From positions 1-14,317 of the forward strand of contig CAJUKA010000098.1 in assembly GCA_910586585.1 (NCBI GenBank): a stretch of DNA of 14,317 nt, read 5' to 3'. The notes under the pieces were generated by a model, which searched no databases, had not been told where the DNA came from, and saw only the letters and a program-made list of their open reading frames with translations. The first letter of the stretch is position 1, and each line of letters starts with the position of its first letter. Below are positions 13,053 through 14,317 of this stretch, in pieces. A program made the translations under genes and the position numbers. Source of the stretch: an uncultured Lachnospiraceae bacterium. GTDB taxonomy: Bacteria; Bacillota; Clostridia; Lachnospirales; Lachnospiraceae.

Positions 13053-14129
13053 ATGAAGATAAAAAGACGAAGAACGACGAAAAAGACTGTGCTGATGGTA
13101 GTTTGCATCTTGGTGGCTGTTTATGTTATCGGCTCAATAAGCATCATTGAATATTTTTATTATGATTATTTCCACAGAGCAGAACAGGAGTATTATTCAA
13201 AATATTTAAGGTGGGAAGACTATGATAATTTTGAACGGGAAACCGTTACATTTTCTTCGGGAAAAGAGACGCTGACAGGTTATATCTATGGAAAGGACAA
13301 CATTTCACAAGGACTTGTCGTAGTCTCGCATGGGCTTGGGTCCTATTCTGAGAAATATATCCACGAAACAAAATATTTCGTGGATAATGGATTTATGGTG
13401 TTTGCGTATGACAACACGGGAAGCGGAGCATCAACAGGCGATAGCTGTGTAGGGCTTGCACAGTCTATGATTGATTTGGACAATGCCCTTACGTATGTAG
13501 AACAGAATCCGGTCTTTGCAGGGCTTCCAATCTGTCTGTATGGACATAGTTGGGGCGGATATGCGACAACAGCAGTACTCAATTATGATCATGACATTGC
13601 AGCAGTTGCAAGCTTTGCAGGATACAATGACTGTTTGGCGCAAATAGTGTATGTAGGGAAGAGTATTTTGGGGCCGGTGGTGTATGCAGAATATCCGTTT
13701 TTATGGCTAACACAGTATTTGACATTTGGTGATAAGTTTGGGTTTACTGCAGCTGATGGAATCAATCGAGCAATAGATACTTCAGTAATGATTATACAGG
13801 GGGACTTAGACGATTTTGTAGGTTATGATGGACCTTGTATCTATGCAAACCGCGATAAAATCACAAATCCCAACACAGAATTTATACTGTTAAAAGACAG
13901 AGATCACAATGATTTGATGATGGACCACAGCACAGAACGTCTGGAATATATGGCTAAAATAGAAGAAGAATACAACCGTCTTTCTGAAACCTATCAGGGT
14001 AAAGTTCCAGATGAAGTGATTCAGGAATGGCATGCAGCTTTAGATAAAGACCTGACTTCTCAATTGGATGAGGAACTGTTTGCAGACATTGTGGAATTTT
14101 ATCAAAAAGCAATAGCAAGAAATCAGTGA
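13053..14129 (+). CDS. Membrane-anchored alpha/beta hydrolase (serine hydrolase, S33/Hydrolase_4-like)
   Basis: 358 residues. A basic N-terminus (KIKRRRTTKK) precedes one hydrophobic segment at about residues 13-33, which predicts a signal anchor with the catalytic domain outside the membrane. The fold signature is complete: HGLG (93-96) for the oxyanion region, a DNTGSGAS segment in place of the usual D-RGHG-S, the nucleophile elbow GHSWGG with S166, a likely acid D253 in GDLDDFV, and a likely base H285 in DRDHND. The substrate is unknown: esterase, lipase-like and peptidase activities all occur in this superfamily. It starts 14 bases after ileS with no clear Shine-Dalgarno sequence, so it is probably co-transcribed and perhaps translationally coupled, placing it under T-box control by position. 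No functional tie to isoleucine is evident. A terminator follows at 14146-14194. Confidence 0.9.
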   Translation: MKIKRRRTTKKTVLMVVCILVAVYVIGSISIIEYFYYDYFHRAEQEYYSKYLRWEDYDNFERETVTFSSGKETLTGYIYGKDNISQGLVVVSHGLGSYSEKYIHETKYFVDNGFMVFAYDNTGSGASTGDSCVGLAQSMIDLDNALTYVEQNPVFAGLPICLYGHSWGGYATTAVLNYDHDIAAVASFAGYNDCLAQIVYVGKSILGPVVYAEYPFLWLTQYLTFGDKFGFTAADGINRAIDTSVMIIQGDLDDFVGYDGPCIYANRDKITNPNTEFILLKDRDHNDLMMDHSTERLEYMAKIEEEYNRLSETYQGKVPDEVIQEWHAALDKDLTSQLDEELFADIVEFYQKAIARNQ

Positions 14130-14145
14130 ATTTGATAACATATTA

Positions 14146-14194
14146 AAACAGCAGGCAGCGAATTTCTTAGAAGGAATCGTTGCCTGCTGTTTTT
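14146..14194 (+). terminator. Intrinsic terminator closing the ileS-hydrolase unit
   Basis: ACAGCAGGCA (14148-14157) pairs with TGCCTGCTGT (14181-14190), and the helix continues inward with GCGA (14158-14161) opposite TCGT (14177-14180; one wobble). T's run from 14190 to 14194. It begins 16 bases after the hydrolase stop codon. Confidence 0.9.
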
Positions 14195-14258
14195 GTGCAG
14201 TTTGGTATTTGTAATTCTATTATTTCATATATAAAATCCCTTTATTTTCTGCACAAAA
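14191..14258. repeat. Spaced 10-bp perfect inverted repeat
   Basis: TTTTGTGCAG (14191-14200) and CTGCACAAAA (14249-14258) are exact reverse complements 48 bases apart. The left arm overlaps the T-tract of the terminator, and the right arm lies 19 bases before the 40-bp repeat. The DNA between is AT-rich with no frame. It could be a remnant of a small insertion, a transcript-end structure, or chance. Confidence 0.4.
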
Positions 14259-14277
14259 CCCTCTTTTTGCTACTTTC

Positions 14278-14317
14278 GATAAGGGCCGTTATCCTTACCT
14301 TTTTTCCTCTTTCCCGT
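14278..14317 (+). repeat. 40-bp dispersed direct repeat, copy 2 (cut by window end)
   Basis: It matches 173-212 in the same orientation at 39 of 40 positions, including the GATAA/TTATC dyad and the pyrimidine tail ending TTTCCCGT. Similarity is still running at the last base, so the true right edge is outside the window. To the left the match stops sharply at the G of GATAA, which defines one end of the repeated sequence. Like copy 1, it lies downstream of a terminator. Confidence 0.85.

Overview
The window looks like chromosomal DNA of a gut-type Firmicute (Clostridia, probably Lachnospiraceae). The grounds are a strong AGGAGG ribosome site, a canonical TTGACA/TATAAT promoter, a T-box leader, U-tract terminators, a type-2 (eukaryote-like) isoleucyl-tRNA synthetase, and a very large signal-peptide-bearing beta-rich surface protein. 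The genus cannot be fixed from the sequence alone. There are three real genes, all on the + strand. The long minus-strand frames are shadows created by biased codon use in the giant gene.

Layout. 1-160: three terminator-like hairpins that close an upstream transcript lying outside the window. 173-520: a dense non-coding, highly structured block. It starts with a 40-bp sequence that recurs at the very end of the window. It continues as seven successive hairpins, several only one nucleotide apart, one with a GAGA (GNRA) tetraloop, and ends in three imperfect tandem ~42-bp hairpin units. 586-8946: a 2786-residue secreted protein with an acidic Ser/Thr/Glu stalk, Ig-like and other beta modules, one FN3-like module and two C-terminal helix-plus-strand modules, but no recognisable cell-wall anchor. 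It ends at a 17-bp-stem terminator (9001-9042). 9044-9136: a 93-bp two-hairpin repeat (copy A) directly after that terminator. 9137-9364: intergenic DNA with nothing firm. 9365-9715: a sigma-A promoter and a T-box riboswitch with an AUC (Ile) specifier, a UGGU bulge and a mutually exclusive terminator. 9717-9809: copy B of the two-hairpin repeat, again directly after a terminator U-tract, so between the T-box decision point and the ileS ribosome site. 9859-13038: ileS. 13053-14129: a membrane-anchored alpha/beta hydrolase 14 nt downstream, probably co-transcribed. 14146-14194: terminator. 14278-14317: the second copy of the 40-bp repeat, cut by the window edge.

How it works together. ileS and the hydrolase gene form a unit whose transcription is expected to rise when uncharged tRNA-Ile accumulates. 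The giant surface protein gene is a separate, single-gene unit with its own structured leader. The most unusual material is non-coding: the hairpin array ahead of the giant gene, and the pair of terminator-abutting elements whose stems differ in sequence yet stay base-paired. I found no CRISPR array, transposase, phage gene, toxin-antitoxin pair or defence gene.
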